From NCBI GenBank assembly GCA_964415395.1, contig CAYPZU010000008.1:1-46499 (forward strand): 46,499 nt of DNA, in the 5' to 3' direction. The DNA is from CAYPZU01 sp964415395 (GTDB lineage: Bacteria; Chlamydiota; Chlamydiia; Chlamydiales; SM23-39). Both the position numbers and the translations under genes were made by a program. Below the pieces are notes generated by a model. The model ran no database searches, was not told the origin of the DNA, and saw nothing but the letters and a program-made list of their open reading frames with translations. Of the stretch, positions 1-8,017 are shown one piece after another (position 1 is the first letter of the stretch; every line of letters begins with the position of its first letter).

Positions 1-99
1 CACGATATAGATCAGCCCCGCGCAGCATGGACTTGATGCAACCAGGAAAGCTGCGAATCCAAAAAAGAAAAGACGCCTGCAGATACATGATTCGAACAT
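1..99 (-). CDS. Exported protein, N-terminal fragment (cut by window edge)
   Basis: Reading leftwards from an ATG at 99, the frame stays open to the window edge and gives 33 residues: a short polar start with two arginines, a hydrophobic core (LFFFGFAAFLVA) and a small-residue/cysteine region (SSPCCAG). This is what a Sec signal peptide looks like. A GAGG about 6 bases upstream of the ATG (in GTGAGGCTCT) supports the start. The rest of the protein lies outside the window, so no function can be given. It lies downstream of, and on the same strand as, the gene ending at 184, with 84 bases between them. Confidence 0.45.
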   Translation of the reverse strand, partial: MFESCICRRLFFFGFAAFLVASSPCCAGLIYIV

Positions 100-183
100 A
101 GAGCCTCACAGCTTTTATCGAGAACATACTGAATATTTTTTGAAAATTCGGCAAGGAGTATTGGAAATTTGACCGCTCTCTTC

Positions 184-1812
184 CTAAAAGAGGAGCTGCT
201 CTTCAGGAGGCGAAGCCTTCTTCACTTTTTTTTTTCGCTTGGCTGGGTCTGAATCGATCTGCTGTCCTGAAAGAATGCTGACAAGATCCAGGAGTTCCTG
301 GTTTTCCTCTTCGAGGCGGACAATTTCCTCGTCGAGCTGGACAATCTCCGCGGGAATGATACTGGCGGACTGCTCTTTCTCGATATGGAGAGTCTTGAGT
401 TCCGTATCGGCCTTGAACAGATCCGAACGGGTTTGATGGAGAACTTTATTCTTCTCGTCGAACTGGTTTTTCAACTGCTTGAAAAGAGGCTCGATCTGAG
501 CGAGCGACTGCATTTTTTCCTGGAGGAACCCGATCTGTTCTCTAAGGTGGGCATTTTCCGCCTCGGCCTTCGCCGCCTCTTTCTGAACCTCAAGATCGGA
601 CATCTTCTGGCTTTGGGCTATCGCCTCCTCAAGCAGAGCGATCCGCTGGGAAAGCGACGCCCTCTCCCCTTGCAACTGGGCTGCCTGATCGGCTCTTGCC
701 TGCTCAAGGTGAGAAAGTTGCTGCAGGAGCGCCGTTTTCTCGCCTTCCAACCGCTCGATTTGCTTCAGATCTTTTTCCTGAGGCAGCGTCTCTCGCAATA
801 CGGCTACTTCCCTCTCGGCCGATTCGAGCCGCTCTTTCAGGAAATTCCGCTCGAGTTGGACTTCTTTCGCCTCTTCGAGCGCCATCCGGACTTGTTCGCG
901 CTCGGACGCGACCCGCTCCATATGAGCCGTAAGCATTTCCACTTCGCTTTTTGCATAGGAAAGCTCGTCTTTGCTTAAGCGGGCCTCTTCCTGCGCCCTT
1001 AAAATCTCTTCGTGGGCTTCCCGCACCTTCTGGTGCTCTTTTGCATGCAGGCGGGCCAAAGTCTCGTTGATGAGATGCGTCTGCTCTTTTTCGATGCGGG
1101 CCGCATTCAATTCTTTCTGCAGAGCCCGGTTTTCCATCGCAAGGGCATCGGATGCCCGAAGCCTTCCCAGCTCTTTTTCCAAAGCGGCCGTTTCGATCTT
1201 GAGCTGCGCCATCCGCCGCTCCTGATCCATCGCAATTTCAGCGAGCGAATCTTTTTCTTCCGTCTGGCGCGCCGCCGTTTTCCGCAGCACTTCATTCAGG
1301 ATCAGGATCGAAGAATGTTCCGCTTCAAGCTCCTCGAGCTCTTTCTGTGCGGCCGCCGCTTTTTCCTGGAGCGCCTCCTGCAGAAGGGCCGATTCTTCCT
1401 CTGATCTGGAAAGCTCCTCTTCGAGGTTTTTCACAGTTCCCGCCCCGGCTTCGATCTCCGCAGTGAGCGACTGGATAAAAGCCAGGCCGTGGTCGAAGGC
1501 GAGCGCAGTGACTACGAACGCGCAGCCAAGCGACGCTTCGAGGCCGAGATTCCATAAATGGTTAGACGAGAGGAAGCAGTGGCGGATCGCAGATCCGGCA
1601 GCGAGCAGGAGAAGCGCGTAGACGCACCCTCTCTTCTGCCAGCGCGCCGTCAGGAAAAGCCCCGTCAGAGCGAGGAAAAGAAGATCTAAGGGAATGGAGG
1701 ATTTGGCGGAGAGAGCAAAGGTGCAAAGCAGGGAAACCGGTCCTAAAATAGACCAGAAAGGAATCTCATTTTCCTTCCGCAGCAGATCACCGGTTTTTTC
1801 CCATGCGCTCAT
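184..1812 (-). CDS. Inc-like membrane-anchored coiled-coil protein
   Basis: The 542-residue protein has two parts. Residues about 18-115 contain three to four hydrophobic segments (around FWSILGPVSLL, IPLDLLFLALTG, YALLLLAAG, ASLGCAFVVTAL) with no obvious cleavable signal. Residues about 118-520 are an almost unbroken heptad-rich coiled coil of Glu, Lys, Gln and Leu (EEELSRSEEES onward). The tail is basic (KRKKKVKK) and ends PEEQLLF. Closely spaced N-terminal membrane helices followed by a long cytosolic coiled coil is the layout of chlamydial inclusion-membrane proteins such as IncA, but I do not recognise a specific homologue. The start ATG overlaps the stop of the upstream dipeptidase gene by 4 bases (ATGA), so the two are probably translationally coupled. 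Alternative: a structural inner-membrane coiled-coil protein. Confidence 0.7.
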   Translation of the reverse strand: MSAWEKTGDLLRKENEIPFWSILGPVSLLCTFALSAKSSIPLDLLFLALTGLFLTARWQKRGCVYALLLLAAGSAIRHCFLSSNHLWNLGLEASLGCAFVVTALAFDHGLAFIQSLTAEIEAGAGTVKNLEEELSRSEEESALLQEALQEKAAAAQKELEELEAEHSSILILNEVLRKTAARQTEEKDSLAEIAMDQERRMAQLKIETAALEKELGRLRASDALAMENRALQKELNAARIEKEQTHLINETLARLHAKEHQKVREAHEEILRAQEEARLSKDELSYAKSEVEMLTAHMERVASEREQVRMALEEAKEVQLERNFLKERLESAEREVAVLRETLPQEKDLKQIERLEGEKTALLQQLSHLEQARADQAAQLQGERASLSQRIALLEEAIAQSQKMSDLEVQKEAAKAEAENAHLREQIGFLQEKMQSLAQIEPLFKQLKNQFDEKNKVLHQTRSDLFKADTELKTLHIEKEQSASIIPAEIVQLDEEIVRLEEENQELLDLVSILSGQQIDSDPAKRKKKVKKASPPEEQLLF

Positions 1813-3179
1813 AGCAACTCTAGAGTCCTGGCTACCGTCAAAAAGCCTTTTTCAAGCCGTTCCCAATCAAAATGTTCGTTCGGGGCGTGGATGTTGTCTT
1901 CGGCGAGGCCATACCCCATCCCGACCACCTCGGCCCCCGCGGTTTTCATCAACTGGGCTACAATCGGAATTGAAGCTCCTGAGAGGACTTTTTTGCAATT
2001 CTTTCCCGTAACTTCTTCAGCTGCGAGCGAAACCGCCTTCGCCAATTCCGAGTCGGATTTGCCCCGGAACGCCTCTTCGCCCCCATGAAGCTTCACCTCA
2101 ACCTTCATTCCTGCCACGGCGTGCTTTTTGAAAAAATCCGCGATCAGCTTCCCCACCTTGCGGGGATCCTGGTTAGGGACGAGGCGGCAGGAGATCTTGG
2201 CCGAAGCGTGGGCCGGGATCACCGTCTTGAGGCCAGGTCCAGCATAGCCGCCGGAAATTCCATTGATCTCCAGCGTCGGGCGGAAATAGTTTCCCTCAAT
2301 CGGTGACTTTCCCTTCTCCCATCCGAACGCCTCGATCCCGAATTCCTTCGTGTATTTTTCCTGTTCGAATCCGAAAGCGAATTCCTTCATTTGCTCTGAA
2401 GTGACAGAGACCGCATCGTCATAAAATCCGGGAATCCGCACCGTTCCCTTTTCATCCCAGATCTGGGAGAGCAGCTGCACCAAAGCGCGGTTCGGATTGT
2501 AGGCCAGCCCGCCGTGGATGCCGGAATGGAGATCGCTCTTCGAACCTGTCAGCGTCACTTCGAGGCCCATCACGCCCCGAGCGCCCAGAGTGATCGAGGG
2601 GGTGTGCCTGTCGTATTGGTCGAAATCGGGAACCAGAAGGTAATCGGACTTCAGCCTCTCTTTCAGTTTGGGCAGCGCCTTGGAAAGGCCGATGCTCGAC
2701 GACTCCTCTTCCCCTTCGATGCAGAACTTCAGATTCACCGGCAGTTTATAGCCGAGATCTTTCCAGCAGCGGACGGCCAGCATCGCATAATAAATCTGCC
2801 CCTTGTCGTCGACAGCGCCGCGCGCGAAAATCTTTCCCTCGCGCTCCGTCGGCTCGAACGGATCGCTCTTCCAAAGTTCAAGCGGATCGACAGGCTGCAC
2901 ATCGTAGTGGCCATAGATCAAAAGCGTAGGAGCGCCCTTCCCCGCCTGCAGATCTTCAGCATAAACGAGCGGATAGGTCTCGGTCTCGACGATCTCCGCC
3001 TTCATCTTCGCTTTTTCAGCGAGGAACCTGCATACCCATTCCGCGCAGGAAATCATCTCTTTTCTGTAAGCGGGATCGGCGCTGATCGACCGGAAACGGA
3101 GGAAATGGAAATACTCCTCTTTCGCCTGGGCCCGGTGCGATTCAATCCACTTCTTCAACTGGTCAAGGGAGGGCGGCAT
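1809..3179 (-). CDS. M20 family metallopeptidase (dipeptidase-like)
   Basis: This 456-residue protein belongs to the M20/M28 zinc peptidase family (dipeptidase, ArgE/DapE type). The expected metal-site motifs are present in order: GHYDVQP (His91, Asp93), GAVDDKGQ (bridging Asp124), EGEEES (catalytic and metal Glu at about 157/158), PDFDQYD (metal Asp) and, near the C-terminus, NEHFDWERL (final His). The middle region with the SDLHSG segment is the dimerisation lid. It should hydrolyse small peptides in the cytosol, fitting an intracellular bacterium living on host peptides; exact substrate cannot be read from the sequence. AAAGG lies 7 bases upstream of the ATG. The 3' end overlaps the start of the coiled-coil membrane gene by 4 bases. 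Confidence 0.9.
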   Translation of the reverse strand: MPPSLDQLKKWIESHRAQAKEEYFHFLRFRSISADPAYRKEMISCAEWVCRFLAEKAKMKAEIVETETYPLVYAEDLQAGKGAPTLLIYGHYDVQPVDPLELWKSDPFEPTEREGKIFARGAVDDKGQIYYAMLAVRCWKDLGYKLPVNLKFCIEGEEESSSIGLSKALPKLKERLKSDYLLVPDFDQYDRHTPSITLGARGVMGLEVTLTGSKSDLHSGIHGGLAYNPNRALVQLLSQIWDEKGTVRIPGFYDDAVSVTSEQMKEFAFGFEQEKYTKEFGIEAFGWEKGKSPIEGNYFRPTLEINGISGGYAGPGLKTVIPAHASAKISCRLVPNQDPRKVGKLIADFFKKHAVAGMKVEVKLHGGEEAFRGKSDSELAKAVSLAAEEVTGKNCKKVLSGASIPIVAQLMKTAGAEVVGMGYGLAEDNIHAPNEHFDWERLEKGFLTVARTLELL

Positions 3180-3239
3180 GGAAAAACCTTTTTGCCCGAA
3201 TCATAAGGAGGGAGAAAATTGGAATCAAATCAATTCAAA

Positions 3240-3470
3240 TTATTTCGATTCGCGCCGATTGATCTGCTCGTCGAACACCTGGCTCGCGTTATCGACTAAA
3301 AAGGCGGCGAGGCTCTCATCGCCATCGTAATTCATCTCGACTTGCATTTTTCCGTCGGAAGACGGCTGAGTGCAGGTGATCAAAACAAAACAGGCGCACT
3401 TGTCGCCCAGCGCTTTCTTGATCTTTCCGAGCGCCACTTCGTTCTCATCGACTCTGATTGCTTTCCCCAT
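3240..3470 (-). CDS. Small hypothetical protein (76 aa)
   Basis: The 76-residue acidic protein starts MGKAIRVDENEV and has Cys-x-Cys (CACFVLITC) in a predicted beta strand, then an acidic region (MNYDGDESLAAF). The alternating polar/hydrophobic pattern suggests a small alpha/beta fold. GGCGGAAA immediately before the ATG serves as ribosome-binding site. It stands 60 bases upstream of the M20 peptidase on the same strand and could be the first gene of that unit. I do not recognise the family. Codon use matches the neighbours, which supports a real gene. Confidence 0.6.
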   Translation of the reverse strand: MGKAIRVDENEVALGKIKKALGDKCACFVLITCTQPSSDGKMQVEMNYDGDESLAAFLVDNASQVFDEQINRRESK

Positions 3471-3691
3471 TTTCCGCCCAAGATTTTTAGAGGTATTTTT
3501 TTAAAAAATCCCTTTGTCAGCTACTTCTGGAAGGGTTTTTTGCATGAATTTCACCGAATAGATGACAGAAAAGAAAATTTCACGCAATCGAAATCCAGAA
3601 AAAAAATCAGCCCCATCCGAGGGAAAAATTTCTTGCGCCCGGGAAAATGGAAAATCGGATAAAATAAAGCATAAAATCAAAGGTGGCGGAC

Positions 3692-4603
3692 ATGGCTTTC
3701 GCAAAAAGGATCTTCCTTTTCCTCGCGCTGAACTTCCTCGTGATTTTGATGATCACGATCGTTCTGAATCTCTTCAATATCCAGCCCTATCTCAACGCTT
3801 ACGGCGTAAACTACTCGCAGCTGGCCCTCTTCTGCCTCATCTGGGGCATGGGCGGCGCGCTGATTTCGCTGGCCCTCTCGCGAGTCATGGCAAAATGGAT
3901 GATGGGCGTCCAGACGATCGATCCGCACACCAAAAATTCCGACGAGCGGCACCTTCTCGACATCGTTTACAAACTCTCCAAAAAAGCGGGCCTTTCCGCC
4001 ATGCCCGAAGTGGGCGTGTACCGTTCCAACGAAGTGAATGCGTTCGCCACCGGCCCGACGCAGCGCCGTTCGCTCATCGCCGTGTCCACCGGACTTTTGA
4101 GCCGGATGAAAGAATCGGAAATCGAAGGAGTTCTCGGCCATGAAGTCTCCCACATCGCCAACGGCGACATGGTGACGATGACCCTGCTGCAGGGCGTCGT
4201 CAACGCCTTCGTCATGTTCCTCGCCCGCGTCCTGGCGATGGCGCTCTCCGGCTTCGGACGCAGCCGCGAAAATCAGTCGGGAGGCAGCTATGGAAGCTTC
4301 ATCCTCTTCACGTTCCTCTTCCAGACCGTCTTCATGATCCTCGGCTCTCTCGTCATCGCCGCCTATTCGCGCTACCGGGAATTCCGCGCCGACCAGGGAG
4401 GAGCCAAACTCGCCGGAAAGGACTCGATGATCTCGGCCCTCCAGACGCTCCGCGTCCTCCAGGAGATCCGCGACCCGCGCGCCGAGAACCCCGCGACCGC
4501 TGCCTTCAAGATCTCCCATCCGGCCAAAAAAGGATTCCTCTCCCTCTTCGCCTCCCACCCCCCTCTTGAGGAGCGGATCGAGCGGCTGAAAAAAGCTTCC
4601 TAG
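3692..4603 (+). CDS. htpX: Membrane zinc metalloprotease HtpX (M48B)
   Basis: HtpX is an inner-membrane protease that degrades misfolded membrane proteins under stress. The protein has two N-terminal membrane helices (from RIFLFLALNFLV and QLALFCLIWGMGGALI), the zinc motif HEVSH at about residues 150-154 within EGVLGHEVSHIANGDM, two more hydrophobic segments after it, and the third zinc ligand Glu in YREFRADQ. Length of 303 residues is normal. I place the start at the ATG at 3692: AGGTGG lies 5 bases before it. An in-frame GTG at 3683 sits inside that ribosome-binding site and is unlikely to be used. The upstream 220 bases (3471-3691) are AT-rich with no gene. Confidence 0.95.
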   Translation: MAFAKRIFLFLALNFLVILMITIVLNLFNIQPYLNAYGVNYSQLALFCLIWGMGGALISLALSRVMAKWMMGVQTIDPHTKNSDERHLLDIVYKLSKKAGLSAMPEVGVYRSNEVNAFATGPTQRRSLIAVSTGLLSRMKESEIEGVLGHEVSHIANGDMVTMTLLQGVVNAFVMFLARVLAMALSGFGRSRENQSGGSYGSFILFTFLFQTVFMILGSLVIAAYSRYREFRADQGGAKLAGKDSMISALQTLRVLQEIRDPRAENPATAAFKISHPAKKGFLSLFASHPPLEERIERLKKAS

Positions 4604-4664
4604 GCCTGCAAAAACATTTTTTACTACCTCGTTTTTATCGCCTGGATATGGTATCCTCTCCCCC

Positions 4665-5771
4665 ATGAAAACAGTCGTTGTAGGCATGTCGGGAGGGGTC
4701 GATTCCTCGGTCTCCGCCCTCCTCCTGAAAAAGCAAGGCTATCGCGTCATCGGCCTCTTCATGAAGAATTGGGAAGAAGAGGACGAACACGGCGTCTGCA
4801 AAGCCTCGAAAGAATACGAGGACGTCGTCCGGGTTTGCGACCAGCTCTCGATCCCCTACTACAACGTCAATTTCACCCAGGAATACCGGGAATCGGTCTT
4901 CGCCCAATTCGTCGCCGACTACAAAGCGGGCCTCACCCCGAACCCCGACGTCCTCTGCAACCGGGAGATCAAATTCAAGGCATTCCTTGAAAAAGCCCTC
5001 TCGCTCGGCGCCGATTTCCTCGCCACGGGCCACTACTGCCGCCTCGACAGCGAAAGCCGCCTCCTCAAAGGACTCGACCCTGAAAAAGACCAAAGCTACT
5101 TTCTCCACGCTGTCAAAAAACAGGCGTTTGAAAAAGTCCTCTTCCCTGTCGGCCATCTCCCCAAAAAACAAGTGCGCGGAATCGCCCGGGAGCACGGCCT
5201 TGCCACTTCAGAAAAAAAAGACAGCACCGGCATCTGCTTCATCGGCAAACGGGATTTCAAACCGTTCCTCTCTCAATACGTCGGCCTGAAGCCAGGCCTC
5301 TTCAAAACTCTGGACGGCAAAACAGTGGGAGAGCATGAAGGCATGGCGTTCTACACGCTGGGACAGCGCAAAGGAATGGGGCTTGGGGGCGAAGGGGAAG
5401 CTTGGTTCGTCGTTGGAAAAGATCACGCGAAAAACATCGTCTATGTAGAACGCGGCGCGTTCCATCCGGCTCTTTTCGCAGACGAGCTGACAGCGGACAC
5501 GCTAAGCTGGGTCGACGCCCCGCCTCCGGCCCGCTGCACCGCTAAAATCCGCTACCGCCAGCAAGACCAGGCATGCTCTGTGATCTTGTCAGGCGATCAG
5601 GCCCATGTCCGCTTCGACACACCCCAGCGGGCGATTTCTCCGGGCCAATCCGTCGTCTTCTACGACGGCGACATCTGCCTCGGCGGCGGCGTGATCCGCA
5701 CCGTCGGACCTTCTTATTATCACCAGAAAAAAGATCTAATTAATCTTCAAAGTTTAATTCTGACAAACTGA
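4665..5771 (+). CDS. mnmA: tRNA 2-thiouridine(34) synthase MnmA
   Basis: MnmA adds sulfur to uridine 34 of Lys, Glu and Gln tRNAs using ATP and sulfur relayed from a cysteine desulfurase. The 368-residue protein shows the PP-loop SGGVDSS at residues 9-15, the catalytic nucleophile Cys99 in NPDVLCNREIKF, and the second, persulfide-carrying Cys192 in DSTGICFIG. The central tRNA-binding part and the C-terminal beta-barrel are complete. It lies 61 bases downstream of htpX on the same strand. Its last 32 bases overlap the 3' end of the convergent gene on the minus strand, so the two genes share sequence at their tails. Confidence 0.96.
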   Translation: MKTVVVGMSGGVDSSVSALLLKKQGYRVIGLFMKNWEEEDEHGVCKASKEYEDVVRVCDQLSIPYYNVNFTQEYRESVFAQFVADYKAGLTPNPDVLCNREIKFKAFLEKALSLGADFLATGHYCRLDSESRLLKGLDPEKDQSYFLHAVKKQAFEKVLFPVGHLPKKQVRGIAREHGLATSEKKDSTGICFIGKRDFKPFLSQYVGLKPGLFKTLDGKTVGEHEGMAFYTLGQRKGMGLGGEGEAWFVVGKDHAKNIVYVERGAFHPALFADELTADTLSWVDAPPPARCTAKIRYRQQDQACSVILSGDQAHVRFDTPQRAISPGQSVVFYDGDICLGGGVIRTVGPSYYHQKKDLINLQSLILTN

Positions 5772-6615
5772 CTGCCGGCTCTTGTACGGGAGCGATATAC
5801 CTTTTCGTTACCAGCATCCGTCCGTAAGAATCCAACCCTTCGACGTATCTCTGGAGACTGCCGCTCGCCTCTCCTCTTGATTGCAGAGCGTCAAAAAGAG
5901 CGCTATCAGGCAAGAAGCGCGATCGCGTAACGCAATCGAGCCATACAGGACCTTCCAGATTTTCCGGAACGATATCCAAAAGCGCAACAGACGTTTCGAG
6001 ATCCGCACGTTCCCAAGCGGAACGCGCCAATCCCATTTCCGGGAACATCCGATCAAATCTTCCCAGAGCTGCAATCAGATTGCGGTTTCTAGGCTCTTGG
6101 AGAAACATCTCCCGCACATCCACGGCAACGCGCCGTTTTTCCGCATCTGTCATTCGGGGAAAAAAGTAGTCGTAGATTTCCCAGTTTCCTTTCTCGATCG
6201 CTTTTTTCACAAGCAGCGGAACATTGATGCGGGCCCTTACTCCCCCGACATACAAACGGTCGAGAATATCCCTGTAAGAAGCGGGAAGCTCTCTCCCCTG
6301 GCAGATTTCCACTATCCCTCTAATCATGTCACTTTCAGATTGATAAGACCAAGACCGCAACGAGAGGGCCCTTGTCTTTTCCTCTGCGCTAAAAGGCATT
6401 AATTCGACAAGCTGCTCCACCAGCCTCACTTTTTGAACCCGGTCAAGCTGCGGGAAGGGGGCAAAACGGCTCCAAACCGCCTGAACGCGGCTCTTCAAAT
6501 CGGGATGCTGGCCTAGCCTCTGCTGAAGCCCTTCTAAAGCTCCTTGATTATCAATACCTTGCGCGACAGAACGGCTAAAGCTCTCAAAACCATCAACTAA
6601 TGATTTAATAGTCAT
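5740..6615 (-). CDS. Hypothetical protein, mostly helical; AT-rich promoter
   Basis: The 291-residue protein starts MTIKSLVDGFESF and has no signal peptide or membrane segment. It is rich in short amphipathic helices with repeated Arg/Leu/Trp patterns (for example VQAVWSRFAPFPQLD, LDRLYVGGVRARI, GNWEIYDYFFPRM), which hints at a helical-repeat fold. I recognise no family. The ATG at 6615 is preferred over a TTG three codons earlier because TTGGA stands 5 bases before it. The 5' region is extremely AT-rich and holds a TGATTT-16-TATAAT promoter shared with two other unknown/effector-like genes in the window. Its 3' end overlaps mnmA convergently by 32 bases. A lineage-specific effector is possible but unproven. 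Confidence 0.75.
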   Translation of the reverse strand: MTIKSLVDGFESFSRSVAQGIDNQGALEGLQQRLGQHPDLKSRVQAVWSRFAPFPQLDRVQKVRLVEQLVELMPFSAEEKTRALSLRSWSYQSESDMIRGIVEICQGRELPASYRDILDRLYVGGVRARINVPLLVKKAIEKGNWEIYDYFFPRMTDAEKRRVAVDVREMFLQEPRNRNLIAALGRFDRMFPEMGLARSAWERADLETSVALLDIVPENLEGPVWLDCVTRSRFLPDSALFDALQSRGEASGSLQRYVEGLDSYGRMLVTKRYIAPVQEPAVSLSELNFED

Positions 6616-6638
6616 AATATCCAAAATTATTTTTAAAT

Positions 6639-6666
6639 ATTATAATAAAATTATTAATATAAATCA
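6639..6666 (-). promoter_or_regulatory. Promoter TGATTT-16-TATAAT
   Basis: On the minus strand TGATTT (6666-6661) is followed after exactly 16 bases by a perfect TATAAT (6644-6639), about 24 bases upstream of the ATG at 6615. The same two boxes with the same spacing precede the genes at 35601 and 42057. The surroundings are AT-rich, so chance matches are easier here than elsewhere. Confidence 0.6.
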
Positions 6667-6673
6667 ATACTGT

Positions 6674-8017
6674 TTATTGAACTAAAGAACGGCTTTTAAC
6701 CAGTGAATCGAGGAGGCTTTGCGCCTGGTCGATTTGGACTGCCTGTTCTCCCTTCAGGAGATAGACTTCATGGGGATGGATCGCCTCGCACAGGTTTTTC
6801 AGGCTCTCCGTTTGGAGGATGATGTAATCCACCTCTTGCAAAGAGGAGAGAAGATGAACGAACTCATCTTTCGGATGGGAGTCCCGGACATAAACTAAAA
6901 GCTCCTGATCGCGCTTCGAAAACACCCGCAATGCGCGGAATAAGGAGTTTGTCATCTCCTGCCCTTTATCGAGGACGAGGAGAATATACCGCCTGCCTTT
7001 CAGAACCTGCTGGAGAGCGTAGGTGTGGCTCTCGTCGAAGATCTTGGAATCGGAGTCGACTTCCAGAAGTCTGCGGGCCACTTCAGATAAATCGACCTGG
7101 ATGCAGCCGAGCCTCTCAATCGAAATCCCCGCCGCGATGTTGGCGATCTGCGCCGAGACAGCCAGATCGAGGCGGTTGGCCATGCCAAGGCAGATCATCG
7201 CCAGCACCGTATCGCCGGCGCCGGTCACGTCTTTCACCTCTTTCGAGCGGACCGGAAAATCGCTGCGGCTGCCCGATGCGTCGAAAAGCGAAATCCCCGC
7301 CTCGGAACGGGTGATCAGAAGATAATCGACAGCTGCCGTCTCGAGCAGCTGGGCCGCCACCTGATCGAGCGGAGCGTTCGGCGCCATCTTCGCTGCAGCA
7401 TACGCTTCGGAAAGATTGGGCTTGAGAACAGTCGCGCCCCGATACTTCGAGAAGTCAGAGCCTTTGGGGTCGACGATCACAGGAATCCCATGCCTCTTTC
7501 CCGCGTCGATCGCAGCCGCAATGAGTCGTTTCGTCAAAAACCCTTTCCCGTAGTCGGAGATCGCTACAACCTGCACTTGCGGAATCAACTTTTCGATCTG
7601 CCCGATCGCTTCTTCTTCCAAAGCGGGATCGAGCGGCGTAATCGTCTCGAGATCGACGCGCAGCAGCTGCTGGCTGTCGGCCATAAGGCGGTTTTTAACA
7701 GGCGTCTTGTAATTGGGTTCGACGAGAAGCGCCCCGGTGTCTGCGCACGAGAGCCGATCCTTGAGCGTCTGCCCTTCGGCGTCGGAGCCGATCCGTCCTA
7801 AAGCAAAGACCTGCGCGCCGAGGGTGGCGAGATTGAGAACCACATTGCCCGCGCCGCCTGGGCGCGACTCTTGCCGGATCACTTCCATGACAGGGACGGG
7901 AGCTTCCGGAGAAATCCGCTTCACCCGTCCCGTCGTGTAGGTATCGAGCATGAAATCGCCCAGCACCAACGCGCGGAACGGACGGAATTGCCCGAACGTC
8001 CCTGCTAATTTTACCAT
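6674..8017 (-). CDS. hldE: Heptose-7-phosphate kinase with degenerate nucleotidyltransferase domain
   Basis: The N-terminal part (residues 1 to about 320) is a PfkB/ribokinase-type kinase that phosphorylates D-glycero-D-manno-heptose 7-phosphate for LPS core synthesis. It has RPGGAGNVVLNLATLGA near residue 52 and the catalytic DVTGAGDT with Asp269. Bifunctional HldE proteins continue with a cytidylyltransferase-fold domain whose HxGH motif transfers AMP to the heptose. Here residues about 330-447 can still be laid on that domain (YILLVLD, DQELLVYVRD, LQEVDYIIL, VYLLKGE), but the HxGH position reads roughly KGQEMT. The kinase is therefore probably active, the second domain not. The start overlaps the hldD stop by 7 bases (ATGGTAA), so it is coupled to hldD. 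Confidence 0.88.
   Translation of the reverse strand: MVKLAGTFGQFRPFRALVLGDFMLDTYTTGRVKRISPEAPVPVMEVIRQESRPGGAGNVVLNLATLGAQVFALGRIGSDAEGQTLKDRLSCADTGALLVEPNYKTPVKNRLMADSQQLLRVDLETITPLDPALEEEAIGQIEKLIPQVQVVAISDYGKGFLTKRLIAAAIDAGKRHGIPVIVDPKGSDFSKYRGATVLKPNLSEAYAAAKMAPNAPLDQVAAQLLETAAVDYLLITRSEAGISLFDASGSRSDFPVRSKEVKDVTGAGDTVLAMICLGMANRLDLAVSAQIANIAAGISIERLGCIQVDLSEVARRLLEVDSDSKIFDESHTYALQQVLKGRRYILLVLDKGQEMTNSLFRALRVFSKRDQELLVYVRDSHPKDEFVHLLSSLQEVDYIILQTESLKNLCEAIHPHEVYLLKGEQAVQIDQAQSLLDSLVKSRSLVQ

Noticed and set aside
3501..3704. 67-codon minus-strand frame before htpX
   Set aside because: Low-complexity AT-rich intergenic DNA with no ribosome-binding site; overlaps the htpX start region.
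3677..4687. 336-codon minus-strand frame opposite htpX
   Set aside because: Shadow of htpX, which has an intact zinc motif and membrane pattern.
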